Part shown: piece by piece, positions 50,696 to 58,950 of the stretch
Numbering within the stretch: position 1 is the stretch's first letter
Layout: every line of letters begins with the position of its first letter
From: Streptomyces sp. NBC_00370
GTDB taxonomy: Bacteria > Actinomycetota > Actinomycetes > Streptomycetales > Streptomycetaceae
Reading direction: 5' to 3'
Length of the DNA stretch: 64,000 bases
Assembly: GCF_036084755.1 (NCBI RefSeq)
Contig: NZ_CP107968.1
Location: 7,138,001 to 7,202,000 of the forward strand
Program-made: the position numbers and the translations under genes
The notes under the pieces: generated by a model
Database searches by the model: none
What the model was told of the DNA's origin: nothing
What the model saw: the letters and a program-made list of their open reading frames with translations, nothing else

Positions 50696-51319
50696 ATGAC
50701 CACACCTCCTGCCGGACGGGCGGCGGACCAGCTGCCCGACGAACTTCCGGGCGTCGCGCCCCGGCTGCGTGAACTGCGCCGCAGCCGGGGGCTCACCCTG
50801 GAGGCCGCCGCCCTGCGCGCGGGGCTCTCGGCCGCCCACCTGTCCCGTCTGGAGACCGGCGGCCGGCAGCCGTCACTGCCCATGCTGCTGGCCCTGGCCA
50901 GGATCTACGGTACGACGGTCTCCGATCTGCTGGGTGAGATGCCGCCCGAGCGTGACCCGATCGTCCGCGCGGGACGCACCGAGGCCGTCGAGGCCGACGG
51001 CTGGACGTACCACCAGGCGGGCGGCTCCGGCCGGGCGATGCAGCCGCTGCGGGTCACCGTGCCGTACGGCGCCCAGGGCGACCTGATCAGGGTGCACCCG
51101 GGGGAGGAATGGATCTACGTCCTCGAAGGCCGGCTACGGCTGGGCCTCGGCGACGGTGTCCATGTGCTCGACCCGGGGGACAGCGCGCACTTCGACTCGC
51201 TCACCCCGCACCGCATCGCCGCCGCCGGTCCGCCGGGCACCGAGCTGCTGTTCGTCCACACCCTGCTGCAGAGCCCGACCGCCGAGCTGTGTCTCGGCGG
51301 CCCGGCCCATCGCCGCTGA
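50696..51319 (+). CDS. XRE-family regulator with C-terminal cupin domain
   Basis: The 207-aa protein joins a helix-turn-helix (residues about 22-78, LRRSRGLTLEAAALRAGLSAAHLSRLETGGRQPS) and a cupin sensor domain (residues about 110-195, VHPGEEWIYVLEGRLRLGLGDG and LDPGDSAHFDSLTPHRI). Such regulators bind small metabolites through the cupin. The ribosome site is odd: GGAGG ends only one base before ATG 50696, and a mini-ORF ATG GAG GCA TGA overlaps that start. A 50-aa membrane protein follows after 35 nt. Confidence 0.88.
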   Translation: MTTPPAGRAADQLPDELPGVAPRLRELRRSRGLTLEAAALRAGLSAAHLSRLETGGRQPSLPMLLALARIYGTTVSDLLGEMPPERDPIVRAGRTEAVEADGWTYHQAGGSGRAMQPLRVTVPYGAQGDLIRVHPGEEWIYVLEGRLRLGLGDGVHVLDPGDSAHFDSLTPHRIAAAGPPGTELLFVHTLLQSPTAELCLGGPAHRR

Positions 51320-51354
51320 CCTGCCCGCCCCCGCACGGAAGAAGAGGTCGTCCC

Positions 51355-51507
51355 ATGTCGGAGAATCCCGCAACCGAGCCCGCGCCCAAGCCCGCCCGCA
51401 AGGAGTGGACGCTGCCGAAGACCCTCGTCGTGCGGCTCTTCGCCTATCTGGTGGCCGGCCATCTCTTCGCCGGCTTCCTGTACCTGCTCTTCACGGTCGG
51501 GAAGTAG
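51355..51507 (+). CDS. 50-aa single-pass membrane protein (DUF6126-like)
   Basis: A small protein with a charged N-terminus rich in Pro, Glu and Lys (ENPATEPAPKPARKEW), then one transmembrane helix (VVRLFAYLVAGHLFAGFLYLLF). AGAGG lies 8 nt before ATG 51355. From memory, proteins annotated DUF6126 of this shape follow XRE-cupin genes in Streptomyces. The pair suggests a regulator plus small membrane effector, but no function is known. Confidence 0.7.
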   Translation: MSENPATEPAPKPARKEWTLPKTLVVRLFAYLVAGHLFAGFLYLLFTVGK

Positions 51508-51538
51508 GCCGGTCACTGCCGCTGGTACGGCGGTCGCC

Positions 51539-52357
51539 TCAGGCGTCGCCGTCGGTCAGGAGATTCGCGCGCAGCCGCTCGCGGGTCTCGGGGGCCAGCG
51601 ACAGGCCCTCGGCCAGATAGCTGTCCGTGGAGCCCCACGTGGTGTCGATGGTCTCGAAGGCGGCGGCCAGATACGCGGCGCGGGCCTCGAACAGCGGACT
51701 GAGCAGCTCCATCACCTCGGCGGAGCGCCCGGTCGGTGAGGTGTCGTCGCGGTGCACCAGATACCGCCTGCGCGGGTCGTTGGACTTGAGGTAGTCCTCC
51801 TCGATCGCGTCCCTGTCCACCCCGAGGGCCAGCAGGGTCACCGCCATCGTCACCCCGGCCCTGTCCTTGCCCGCGGCGCAGTGCAGCAGCGCGGGGAGGT
51901 CGTCGTCGGCGAGGGCGTGCAGGACGCGGCTCAGCTCGGCCGCGCGCTCGACGGGCATCGACCGGTACGAGCCGGTCATCCGCTCGGCGGCCCTGTCCTC
52001 CGAGAGGATCGCCCGCAGCTGGTCGAGATCGCCCTGCCGGACCAGCCGCCAGAACTGCGCGCCGTCCGCCGGGTCGCTGAGCGGGATGTTCACGTTCCGC
52101 ACGCCGGGCAGCTCGATGTCGGGGCCGTCCAGCTTGAGGTCGGCGGAGTTACGGAAGTCGAAGACCGTGTGCAGCCCGAGCGAGGCGAGGAACGCGGCGT
52201 CGGCGGCGGCGGCCGACGCGAGATGGCCGCTGCGGAACAGCTTGCCGTGCCGCACCCGCCGTCCGTCGGTCGTCGGCAGCCCGCCGACGTCACGGAAATT
52301 GCGTACTCCGGTCAGCTCGGGCTCTGTCGACGGGACGGGTGGCAGCTGCTGTGTCAC
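51539..52357 (-). CDS. Tyrosine-protein phosphatase-like protein
   Basis: The 272-aa protein has the phosphatase signature HCAAGKDRAG (HCx5R) and the N-terminal GVRNFRDVGGLPTTDGRRVRHGKLFRSGHL typical of the Y_phosphatase3/Siw14-like family. These act on phosphotyrosine, phosphoserine or inositol/pyrophosphate substrates. The GTG at 52357 has GGAGGAG 6 nt upstream. Its end faces the small membrane protein gene, with 31 nt between stops. Confidence 0.88.
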   Translation of the reverse strand: MTQQLPPVPSTEPELTGVRNFRDVGGLPTTDGRRVRHGKLFRSGHLASAAAADAAFLASLGLHTVFDFRNSADLKLDGPDIELPGVRNVNIPLSDPADGAQFWRLVRQGDLDQLRAILSEDRAAERMTGSYRSMPVERAAELSRVLHALADDDLPALLHCAAGKDRAGVTMAVTLLALGVDRDAIEEDYLKSNDPRRRYLVHRDDTSPTGRSAEVMELLSPLFEARAAYLAAAFETIDTTWGSTDSYLAEGLSLAPETRERLRANLLTDGDA

Positions 52358-52644
52358 GGAAGCTCCTCCAGATCTGGCGCCGACCCGGGGGGACGGCGAT
52401 GTCGGCTTCCGACTTTATGGCATCGGTTCTGACGTGACCTGCCCGTATCGGGTGTCCGTATTGGGAACATTGACCCAACGTGCCCCGAGCGCGGGGGAAA
52501 TGGGCGCCATGCTGGTGAGCAGGATCATATCGGTGACGGTCCGTGGCGGAGGAGAGAAACGGAATTCCGTGGTCCGGGGGAATTCGAAGATCCGTAATCC
52601 ACGCAGGGTGACCGGCGCTCCGACGTGTTGTCCGGGCGGCCGTG
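52358..52644. other. Intergenic region between the phosphatase and M23 peptidase genes
   Basis: About 290 nt upstream of both divergent genes. I see no supported gene. It includes a small TTGGG-n8-CCCAA dyad near 52460-52480 and presumably the leftward phosphatase promoter, which I cannot place confidently. Confidence 0.4.
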
Positions 52645-52656
52645 GGTGAATTCACC
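52645..52656. promoter_or_regulatory. 12-bp palindrome upstream of the M23 peptidase promoter
   Basis: GGTGAATTCACC is fully self-complementary and ends 7 bp before the predicted -35 hexamer of the riboswitch transcript, a typical activator position. Confidence 0.4.
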
Positions 52657-52663
52657 GAACGGC

Positions 52664-52693
52664 TTGTTACCGCCGTCCCCGCTCGCTTACCGT
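52664..52693 (+). promoter_or_regulatory. Candidate promoter of the riboswitch / M23 peptidase transcript
   Basis: TTGTTA (52664-52669), an 18-nt spacer and TACCGT (52688-52693) place the transcript start near 52700, just before the riboswitch. Confidence 0.55.
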
Positions 52694-52707
52694 CACCGTC
52701 AATCCGA

Positions 52708-52881
52708 GCGGAACGCCGAATCCTGCCGCCGCCCGGAATTCCCATCCACCCACGTGTGGCAGGAGCGGGGGACCCAGGTAGTACGCCGATTCCGGATGTC
52801 CGGACGGCTTGGGGTGAAGTCGCGCGACAAGCGCGGCAGGGCAGCTCCGGCCCTAACCCGACAGCTCACCTCGCAGGCGCA
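52708..52881 (+). ncRNA. ydaO-type c-di-AMP riboswitch
   Basis: The leader carries the hallmark conserved segments of the ydaO/yuaA class in order: CCGAATCCTG near 52717, GGGGGACCCA near 52767, TTGGGGTGAAGTC near 52809, and CCCGACAGCTCACCTCGCAGGC at 52857-52879, split here as CCCGACAGCTC plus ACCTCGCAGGC. In Streptomyces this class sits before cell-wall hydrolase genes and, when c-di-AMP binds, reduces their expression. The ribosome site AGGAGAGG follows immediately, so control could be at termination or initiation. The 5' boundary is approximate. Confidence 0.88.
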
Positions 52882-52897
52882 GGAGAGGAAATTCGCC

Positions 52898-53758
52898 ATG
52901 CCCGGAAAGGGTAAGCACCGCCGTCCCAAGTCCCGTTCACTCGCCCGTGGATTCGCCGCCGCGGGCGCCGGCGGCGCCGCGCTCGCGATGCCGTTCATCG
53001 GCGCCACCGGCGCCCACGCGGCCGAACACGCCGCACCCACCGCGGCGCCCGTGAAGGCGGCCCCGGCGAAGGCAGCGTCGGTCAGGACCGCCCCGGCGAA
53101 GGCGGCCACGACGTACTCCGTGGTCCCCGGGGACTATCTGTCCAAGATCGCGGCCAGGGAGCAGGTGAGCGGCGGCTGGCACAAGCTCTACGACGACAAC
53201 CGCTCGGTCATCGGCTCCGACCCGTCCCTGATCAGGCCCGGTACGAAGCTGACCATCGGCGCGAAGGCACCGGCGGCGGCGGCCCCGAGCGCCGCGGCGA
53301 AGACCACCGCCGCCACCGCGACCCCGGCGGCCGCCACGAAGCAGACCGACGGCGGCTACACCCTGCCGGTCGACGGCGCCCCCATCGGCACGCCGTACCA
53401 CCAGAACGGCGCCATGTGGTCCAGCGGCTACCACACCGGCACCGACTTCGTGGTGCCCACCGGCACCACGGTCAAGGCCGTCGCCGCCGGCACCGTCGTC
53501 ACGGCGGGCTGGGGCGGCTCGTACGGCAACCAGGTCGTCATCCGGCACAGCGACGGCGACTATTCGCAGTACGGCCACATGTCGTCCCTCAACGTCTCCG
53601 CCGGGCAGACCGTCACCGAGGGACAGCAGATCGGTGTCTCCGGCGCGACCGGCAATGTGACAGGCCCGCACCTGCACTTCGAGATCCGCACCGGCCCCGA
53701 CTACGGCTCGGACATCGACCCGCTGGCCTACCTGCGCGCGCACGGCGTCACGGTCTGA
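52898..53758 (+). CDS. Secreted LysM / M23 peptidoglycan endopeptidase
   Basis: The 286-aa protein has a basic signal sequence (residues 1-40, ending ATGAHA-AE), an Ala/Pro linker, one LysM domain (residues about 69-118, YSVVPGDYLSKIA to IRPGTKLTIG), a second linker, and a C-terminal M23 domain. The zinc ligands are in HTGTDFVVP (H-x3-D) and HLHFEIR. It should bind peptidoglycan and cut its peptide crosslinks. The start is ATG 52898, just after the riboswitch ribosome site. A terminator follows at 53781. Confidence 0.93.
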   Translation: MPGKGKHRRPKSRSLARGFAAAGAGGAALAMPFIGATGAHAAEHAAPTAAPVKAAPAKAASVRTAPAKAATTYSVVPGDYLSKIAAREQVSGGWHKLYDDNRSVIGSDPSLIRPGTKLTIGAKAPAAAAPSAAAKTTAATATPAAATKQTDGGYTLPVDGAPIGTPYHQNGAMWSSGYHTGTDFVVPTGTTVKAVAAGTVVTAGWGGSYGNQVVIRHSDGDYSQYGHMSSLNVSAGQTVTEGQQIGVSGATGNVTGPHLHFEIRTGPDYGSDIDPLAYLRAHGVTV

Positions 53759-53780
53759 ACCGTCCCGCCACGTCGATCAA

Positions 53781-53826
53781 CCGGAATGGCCGCCGTCCGC
53801 TTCGTCGCGGGCGGCGGCTATTCCGG
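53781..53826 (+). terminator. Terminator after the M23 peptidase gene
   Basis: CCGGAAT...CCGCCG...CGGCGG...ATTCCGG forms an interrupted stem followed by CTTTTG. Confidence 0.75.
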
Positions 53827-53920
53827 CTTTTGCAGAACTTGACCGGTGGCATTTCTCACCACCCGTCAACCCCTCCTTACGGTCGCGTAGGTCACATCCG
53901 TAAGAGGAGCATATGGAGAC

Positions 53921-54745
53921 GTGGCAAACGATTCGAGATCAAGAAGACATGACGTCATCGGGTCGTACACCGCGATCGGTGACAGTTTCACCGAAGGTGT
54001 AGGAGATCCGGGGCCGGACGGCCGGTACATAGGCTGGGCGGACCGGCTGGCGATCCTGCTCGCCGACCAATTGCCGGTGTGCCACGCACCCGTGGACACG
54101 GCCCACGGCGATTTCCGCTACGCCAATCTCGCCGTACGGGGCAGGCTCCTCGACCAGATCGTCGCCGAGCAGATTCCGCGCGCGAAGCAACTCGCCCCGG
54201 ATCTCGTGACGTTCTGTGCCGGCGGCAACGACATCATCCGGCCGGGCACCGACCCCGACGATGTCGCCGAACGGCTCGAACGCGCCGTCGCCGACCTCGC
54301 GGGCGCGGTACCCGCCGTCATGATCACCACCGGGTTCGACACCCGGGGCGTGCCCGTCCTGCGCCATCTGCGCGGCAAGATCGCCACCTACACCGCCCAT
54401 GTACGGGCCATCGCCGACCGCTACGACTGCCCCGTCCTCGACCTCTGGTCCCTGAGGTCCGTGCAGGACCGGCGCGCCTGGGACGCCGACCGGCTGCATC
54501 TGTCCCCCGAGGGCCACACCCGGGTCGCGCTGCGCGCAGCACAGGTGCTCGGCCTCGACGTACCGGCCGACCCGGACCAGCTCTGGCCACCGCAGGCACC
54601 GCGCGGCGCCTTCGAGGTGCGGCGCGACGACATCAACTGGGCCAGGGAACACCTGGTGCCCTGGATCGGCAGGCGGCTGCGCGGCGAGTCGTCAGGTGAC
54701 CATGTCGCCGCGAAGCGGCCCGACCTGCTCCCGCTGGACCACTGA
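53921..54745 (+). CDS. SGNH/GDSL hydrolase
   Basis: The 274-aa protein has block I AIGDSFTEG (catalytic Ser), block III CAGGNDIIRPG, and the block V DADRLHLSPEGH with catalytic Asp/His. No signal peptide is obvious, so it is probably a cytoplasmic esterase or lipase-like hydrolase. The GTG at 53921 is preceded by AGAGGAG and GGAGAC. Its 3' end overlaps the convergent STM4011-family gene by 54 bp. Confidence 0.88.
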   Translation: MANDSRSRRHDVIGSYTAIGDSFTEGVGDPGPDGRYIGWADRLAILLADQLPVCHAPVDTAHGDFRYANLAVRGRLLDQIVAEQIPRAKQLAPDLVTFCAGGNDIIRPGTDPDDVAERLERAVADLAGAVPAVMITTGFDTRGVPVLRHLRGKIATYTAHVRAIADRYDCPVLDLWSLRSVQDRRAWDADRLHLSPEGHTRVALRAAQVLGLDVPADPDQLWPPQAPRGAFEVRRDDINWAREHLVPWIGRRLRGESSGDHVAAKRPDLLPLDH

Positions 54746-55630
54746 GAGCCCGCCCGGGGGAGACCCGGGCCTGCCGGCCGCGGCGGGGATCCGCTCCAGC
54801 ACACCGCCGGCGAACACGTCGTACAACGGCAGCGTCTCCAGATGCACATAGCCGATGTGGCAGTCGCACACCGCGAGCGGACAGGCGCGGGGGCGCAGCG
54901 CCGCGCGGTACGAACCGTCGTAGAGATTGCCCAGCTCGGCCGGGACGAAGTGGCAGCGCCGTACCGTACCGGCACCGTCCACCGAGATCACGGACTCGCC
55001 CGTGCGGCACGGCAGCCCCGCCGACCTGTGCGGATGGCGGCTGTACGGGAACAGCGGGTCGAGGTCCGTCCAGCGGGCGGCCTCCTCGTCGGTGTAGGTG
55101 TGCCCCTCGGCCGCGTTGATCCACAGATAGACCTGGCCGGGCAGCGCGGCGCGCAGTCTGCGGGCGTGCTCCAGATGCTCGGGAAGACCCACCACCCCCA
55201 CACTGAACCGGACGCCCCGCGCCGTCAGCTCCTCGCACTTGGCGAGGAAGCGGTCGTACGGCGTCTGCCCCGGGTGGTACGTGCACCACAGGGCGAGCGT
55301 GTCCGGGTCGGCGTCGTCCAGCCAGTCGGCGCGTGCGCTGAGATTGGTCTGGATGGCGACCCGCCGTATGTGCGGCAGCCGGGACAGCTCGGCGAGCGAC
55401 CTGCGGTACCAGGACCGGACCAGACCCTCGCCCCACGGCGTGAACAGCAGCGACAGCCGGTCCTCCGTCCGCCCGGCGGCCCAGCCGGCGAACCGCTCCA
55501 GCGCCGCGCGGTCGGCGCGCAGCTGCTCGCGGCTGTCGCGCCGCTTGGCGAAGGGGCAGTACGGACAGTCGTAGTCGCAGGAGGCCAGCGGGCCCCGGTA
55601 GAGGATCGTCAGGTCCACGGCGCCGCTCAC
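54692..55630 (-). CDS. STM4011-family radical SAM protein
   Basis: The 312-aa protein has a radical SAM cluster motif at C18, C22, C25 (CDYDCPYC) and FTPWGEGL in the SAM-binding region. A C-terminal Cys-rich stretch (CRTGES, RRCHF, ACPLAVCDCHIGYVHL) suggests a SPASM-like auxiliary cluster. It is the last gene of the five-gene set and overlaps the STM4012-like gene (GTGA). The family is named after a Salmonella locus and has no assigned reaction. Auxiliary-cluster radical SAM enzymes often modify peptides, which is an inference here. Confidence 0.82.
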   Translation of the reverse strand: MSGAVDLTILYRGPLASCDYDCPYCPFAKRRDSREQLRADRAALERFAGWAAGRTEDRLSLLFTPWGEGLVRSWYRRSLAELSRLPHIRRVAIQTNLSARADWLDDADPDTLALWCTYHPGQTPYDRFLAKCEELTARGVRFSVGVVGLPEHLEHARRLRAALPGQVYLWINAAEGHTYTDEEAARWTDLDPLFPYSRHPHRSAGLPCRTGESVISVDGAGTVRRCHFVPAELGNLYDGSYRAALRPRACPLAVCDCHIGYVHLETLPLYDVFAGGVLERIPAAAGRPGSPPGGLSVVQREQVGPLRGDMVT

Positions 55631-56991
55631 TTCGTCTCGTAGGCGGCCATACGCGCGCGCACGGCGGGCGAGAACAGCAGCGGACCCAGCGCGTCGGAGT
55701 GCGCGAGACCTTCGGCCGAGAGCCGCAGCAGGCCGGCGCCGGCCTCCGCGTCGAGCCAGCCCCGCTCCGCCGCGAACCGCAGCTCGGCCGGGAAGTCCTC
55801 GTCGGGTGCGCTGCCGAACCGCTCCCGGTACTCCGCCGTCGCCATGCCCCGCGCCTGGAGGACCGACTGGAGCAGATGGCGGCGCCGGGCCTCGTCCCCG
55901 TCCGGGGCGAGCGCGAAGCCGATCCGGGCGCGGGAGAAGTCCTCGGTCGCCGTGTAGTCGTCGATGATGTTCCTGATCTTCGGCATGTCGACGGCGTAGT
56001 CGAAGGAGTAGTGCAGCCGGGAGGTGTACGAGCGGGCGCCGCAGCCGAGGCCGATCATGCCGTCGCTCTGGCAGGCGTAGTCGTCCGCCGCCGGGACGGA
56101 CGAGCCCGGCCTGCGGAACATCCGCATGGACACCTGCTCGTAGCCCTGTTCCAGCAGGTGGTCACGGCCCTGCCGGTAGAGCCGCAGCCGCTGCGCGTCC
56201 CAGGCCGCCTCGTCGTCCCGGGCCGCGGCGTCGTCCCGGGTCTGTGCGGCGCTCTCGCGGCGGGCCAGGCCGGTGCGGGGCCGCACATAGAGCGGATAGA
56301 GATACAGCTCCTCCGGGCGCCAGGCCAGCGCGGCGTCCAGCGAGCTGCGCCAGGTGGCCGCCGTCTGGCCCTCGATGCCGTAGATCAGGTCGATGTTGAG
56401 CACGGGCACGCCCGTGTCACGTATCCGGCCGAGGGCCGCCTCGACCTCGGCCCTGCGCTGCGGACGGACCGCCGCCCTGGCCTCCGCGTCGACGAAACTC
56501 TGCACGCCGATGCTGAGCCGCGTCGTGCCCCGGTCGGCGAGCACCGCCAGCCGGTCGGCGGTCGCGGTGGCCGGTGAGGTCTCCACGGACAGCGGGACGG
56601 AGCGCAGGTCGACGCCGGTGCGCTTCTCCGCGATGTCGCACAGCCGGTCCAGTTCGGCCGCGGTGAGGAAGGTGGGGGTGCCGCCGCCGAAAGCCGCCGC
56701 CGCGAACCGTACGGGCCTGGCGTCGCCCAGCGCGTCGCGCACGGCGCTGGCCTGCCGGTCGAGGGCGTCGAGATAGCGCGTCGTCAGCTCGTCGGGCGCG
56801 CCGACCCGGGTGAACAGGTTGCAGAAGCCGCACCGCACCTCGCAGAACGGGATGTGCAGATAGAGGGAGAGCGCCTCGGTCCGTTCCCCCGCCCACAGTT
56901 CACGCAGCGGCGGCAGGTCGGGCAGCTCGCGGTACGCCGTCTTGTGCGGATAGGCGTACACATAACTCTCGTACGGGCGTGCGGTCCTCAT
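55627..56991 (-). CDS. STM4012-family radical SAM protein (HemN/HemW-like)
   Basis: This 454-aa protein resembles coproporphyrinogen III oxidase-like radical SAM enzymes. Cluster cysteines are C50, C54 and C57 (CEVRCGFC), followed by AAAFGGGTPTFLTAAEL and LSVETSPAT, and a HemN-type C-terminal domain. The adjacent STM4011, 4013, 4014 and 4015 homologues identify it as the STM4012 member rather than haem-pathway HemN. The ATG overlaps the STM4013 stop by 4 bp (ATGA). HemN-like enzymes include methyltransferases and haem-handling proteins, so the chemistry is open. Confidence 0.83.
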   Translation of the reverse strand: MRTARPYESYVYAYPHKTAYRELPDLPPLRELWAGERTEALSLYLHIPFCEVRCGFCNLFTRVGAPDELTTRYLDALDRQASAVRDALGDARPVRFAAAAFGGGTPTFLTAAELDRLCDIAEKRTGVDLRSVPLSVETSPATATADRLAVLADRGTTRLSIGVQSFVDAEARAAVRPQRRAEVEAALGRIRDTGVPVLNIDLIYGIEGQTAATWRSSLDAALAWRPEELYLYPLYVRPRTGLARRESAAQTRDDAAARDDEAAWDAQRLRLYRQGRDHLLEQGYEQVSMRMFRRPGSSVPAADDYACQSDGMIGLGCGARSYTSRLHYSFDYAVDMPKIRNIIDDYTATEDFSRARIGFALAPDGDEARRRHLLQSVLQARGMATAEYRERFGSAPDEDFPAELRFAAERGWLDAEAGAGLLRLSAEGLAHSDALGPLLFSPAVRARMAAYETK

Positions 56992-57830
56992 CGGGTGTCA
57001 CCTGGGTTCAGGAAGAAGTGGGCGTACGGCACGGTCCAGACGACCTCGTGGCCCAGCCGGTGGCCGCTCCAGCCGTCGTCGCCGTAGGCGGTGCCGTGAT
57101 CGGAACAGACGACGGCGAAGCAGCGGCGCCTGCTGCTCATTGCACCGAACAGCCGGCCGGCATGGCGGTCGACGTACTCCAGGGCGGCCGTGTGGGTGGC
57201 GAGCGAATCGCCCGCCCCGCGGTCGGCGCCGGGCAGATGGAACCAGTTGGGCTGGTGCAGCGCCGACACATTGACGAAGAGGAACAGCCGCTGCTCCTGC
57301 GGCAGTCCGGCGATGACCTCTTCCGCGCGGTCGATCTGCGCCTCGAAGGAGACCGGTGAGGTGACACCGAACTCCGGCTCCCAGTGGCTCTCCTGGAAGA
57401 GCCCGGGCAGTACGGAGGCGAGGGGGCCCTTCCGGTTGAAGAAGCCGACCCCGCCGATGCACACCGTGCGGTACCCGACGGCGGCGAGACCGGAGACCAG
57501 GTCGGGGGTGTCATGGACGAAGGTCCGCTCGGCGGTCGACTCGCTGCCGTCGAACCGCGCTGCGAACAGCCGCGGATGCGGGCCCTGGGTGGCAGGGGTG
57601 GGCAGGAAGCCGGCGAACATCGCCTGGTGCGAGGCGTAGGTGAAGCTGCCGGGCGCGTGCCTGCGCTCCCATCGGCCGCCGGGCAGCCGGGCGGTGAGGT
57701 TCGGGGTGCGCCCTGCGGCGGCGCTCGCGGCGGCGACGTCGTAGCGCAGGGTGTCGAGTGTGACGAACAGCAGATCGTCCTGCCCGACGATCTCGTTCAT
57801 GTCCGGTGTGTGACGGTCAGACGTACGCAC
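56988..57830 (-). CDS. STM4013-family hydrolase (sulfatase/alkaline-phosphatase fold)
   Basis: The 280-aa protein begins with LLFVTLDTLRYDVA, the N-terminal metal-binding motif of sulfatase-like hydrolases. It continues with GSFTYASHQAMFAGFLPT, where Thr or Ser would replace the sulfatase formylglycine Cys, and CSDHGTAYGDDGWSGHRLGHE metal ligands near the end. Phosphoester, sulfate-ester or phosphonate hydrolysis is possible. The start is taken as GTG 57830, with GGGAG 6 nt upstream and a 14-bp overlap with the STM4014 gene; ATG 57800 is the alternative. Confidence 0.8.
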   Translation of the reverse strand: MRTSDRHTPDMNEIVGQDDLLFVTLDTLRYDVAAASAAAGRTPNLTARLPGGRWERRHAPGSFTYASHQAMFAGFLPTPATQGPHPRLFAARFDGSESTAERTFVHDTPDLVSGLAAVGYRTVCIGGVGFFNRKGPLASVLPGLFQESHWEPEFGVTSPVSFEAQIDRAEEVIAGLPQEQRLFLFVNVSALHQPNWFHLPGADRGAGDSLATHTAALEYVDRHAGRLFGAMSSRRRCFAVVCSDHGTAYGDDGWSGHRLGHEVVWTVPYAHFFLNPGDTR

Positions 57831-58950
57831 GGGCACTCCCGGGAAGTGCGGCGAGCTGCGCCGCGTAGGTGTCGAGCCCCTCGGCTCCGCCGCCGGGCAG
57901 CCCGGTGAGCCGGGGCAGCAGATCACCGAACGCGTTGACCTCGCCGACGGCGAACCGGCGCCAGCCGGTGACCGGCAGCAGATCGACGCCCACGCAGTGC
58001 GTGCCGGGGAAGCAGGCCGCCGCCCGCTCGCAGAGAGCCAGCGCGCCCGCCCAGCCGTCGCCGCCGGCCGCTTCGGCGGCGGCCCGGGCGGCCACGAGGT
58101 CACCGCGGGCGCCGCCGAGGTGCAGATTGGTCATCGGGGAGGCGCTGGTCCTGACGACGGCGTGGGTGGCGCGGCCGGCCACGACCACCACCCGCAGATC
58201 CGCCGACCTGCCGTCCTGCGCCGCCTTGGGCAGCCACCGTTCGATGTGCAGACCGTCGGGCGCGAGGGTGTCGACGACGGCGGCGACCTCGCGCTCGCTC
58301 GTGTACGTGCGCACCCGCAGCGAGTTGTAGAGCCGCCCCGCGCCGTCCACTTCGACGGAGGTGGTGGCGCGCACCCGCCCGGGGCCCGCCGTCTGGACGG
58401 CGAGCACCCCGGAAGCGGACGAGCCGTGGGCGAGTTTCACGAAGGCGCGCCGCAGCCCGGCACCGGCCAGCAGCTCCCGCACGTCGTCCCAGCAGGACAC
58501 GGGCGCCGCGCTGGGACCTGACGTCGGTGAGGACGGCACGCTCACGCCCGCCCGGTCGAGGACGCCGTGGCACAGCCGCTTGTCGAAGAGGACGGCCAGC
58601 TCGGCGGGGTCGTCCAGCAGCCGTGCACCCGCCGTCTCCGCCAGTCGGCCGAGCCGGCGGACCGCAGCGGTGAACGTGTCGTACCAGCGGGCGGAACCCT
58701 CGACCCGGGTCGGCTCCACCGCGCCCCGCAGCAGCCGGTCCACCTCGGGGTCCTCGCCGGGCGACTCGATCCGTACCGTCTCGCCGGCCGTGAACGAGCC
58801 CCGGCCGCCCAGCACATCGCGCCAGGCCAGCACCCGGGCGGCGGGCAGCCCGGCCGACCGCACGGCGTCCTGGAACAGGCCGACGCGGCGGCTGCCCGGA
58901 TTGCCCACGACGACCAGGCCGCCCTGCCCGGGACTCACCTGATCACTCAC
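57817..58950 (-). CDS. STM4014-family protein, ATP-grasp-like
   Basis: The 377-aa protein has ATP-grasp hallmarks in its second half: the LLFDK-type LAVLFDKRLC, a AFVKLAHGSSASGVLAV phosphate-binding loop, DLRVVVVAGRATHAVVR, and a GVDLLPV...AVGEVNAFGD metal-binding E-x-N end. ATP-grasp enzymes ligate amines or peptides to carboxylates, as in many RiPP and small-peptide pathways. The GTG start at 58950 lies inside the STM4015 stop region (8-bp overlap). Family function is unknown; the domain call is by eye. Confidence 0.8.
   Translation of the reverse strand: MSDQVSPGQGGLVVVGNPGSRRVGLFQDAVRSAGLPAARVLAWRDVLGGRGSFTAGETVRIESPGEDPEVDRLLRGAVEPTRVEGSARWYDTFTAAVRRLGRLAETAGARLLDDPAELAVLFDKRLCHGVLDRAGVSVPSSPTSGPSAAPVSCWDDVRELLAGAGLRRAFVKLAHGSSASGVLAVQTAGPGRVRATTSVEVDGAGRLYNSLRVRTYTSEREVAAVVDTLAPDGLHIERWLPKAAQDGRSADLRVVVVAGRATHAVVRTSASPMTNLHLGGARGDLVAARAAAEAAGGDGWAGALALCERAAACFPGTHCVGVDLLPVTGWRRFAVGEVNAFGDLLPRLTGLPGGGAEGLDTYAAQLAALPGSARAYV

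Noticed and set aside
55627..56991. Annotation as haem-pathway HemN/HemW
   Set aside because: The neighbours are the STM4011/4013/4014/4015 set, so the specific STM4012 family is the better call.
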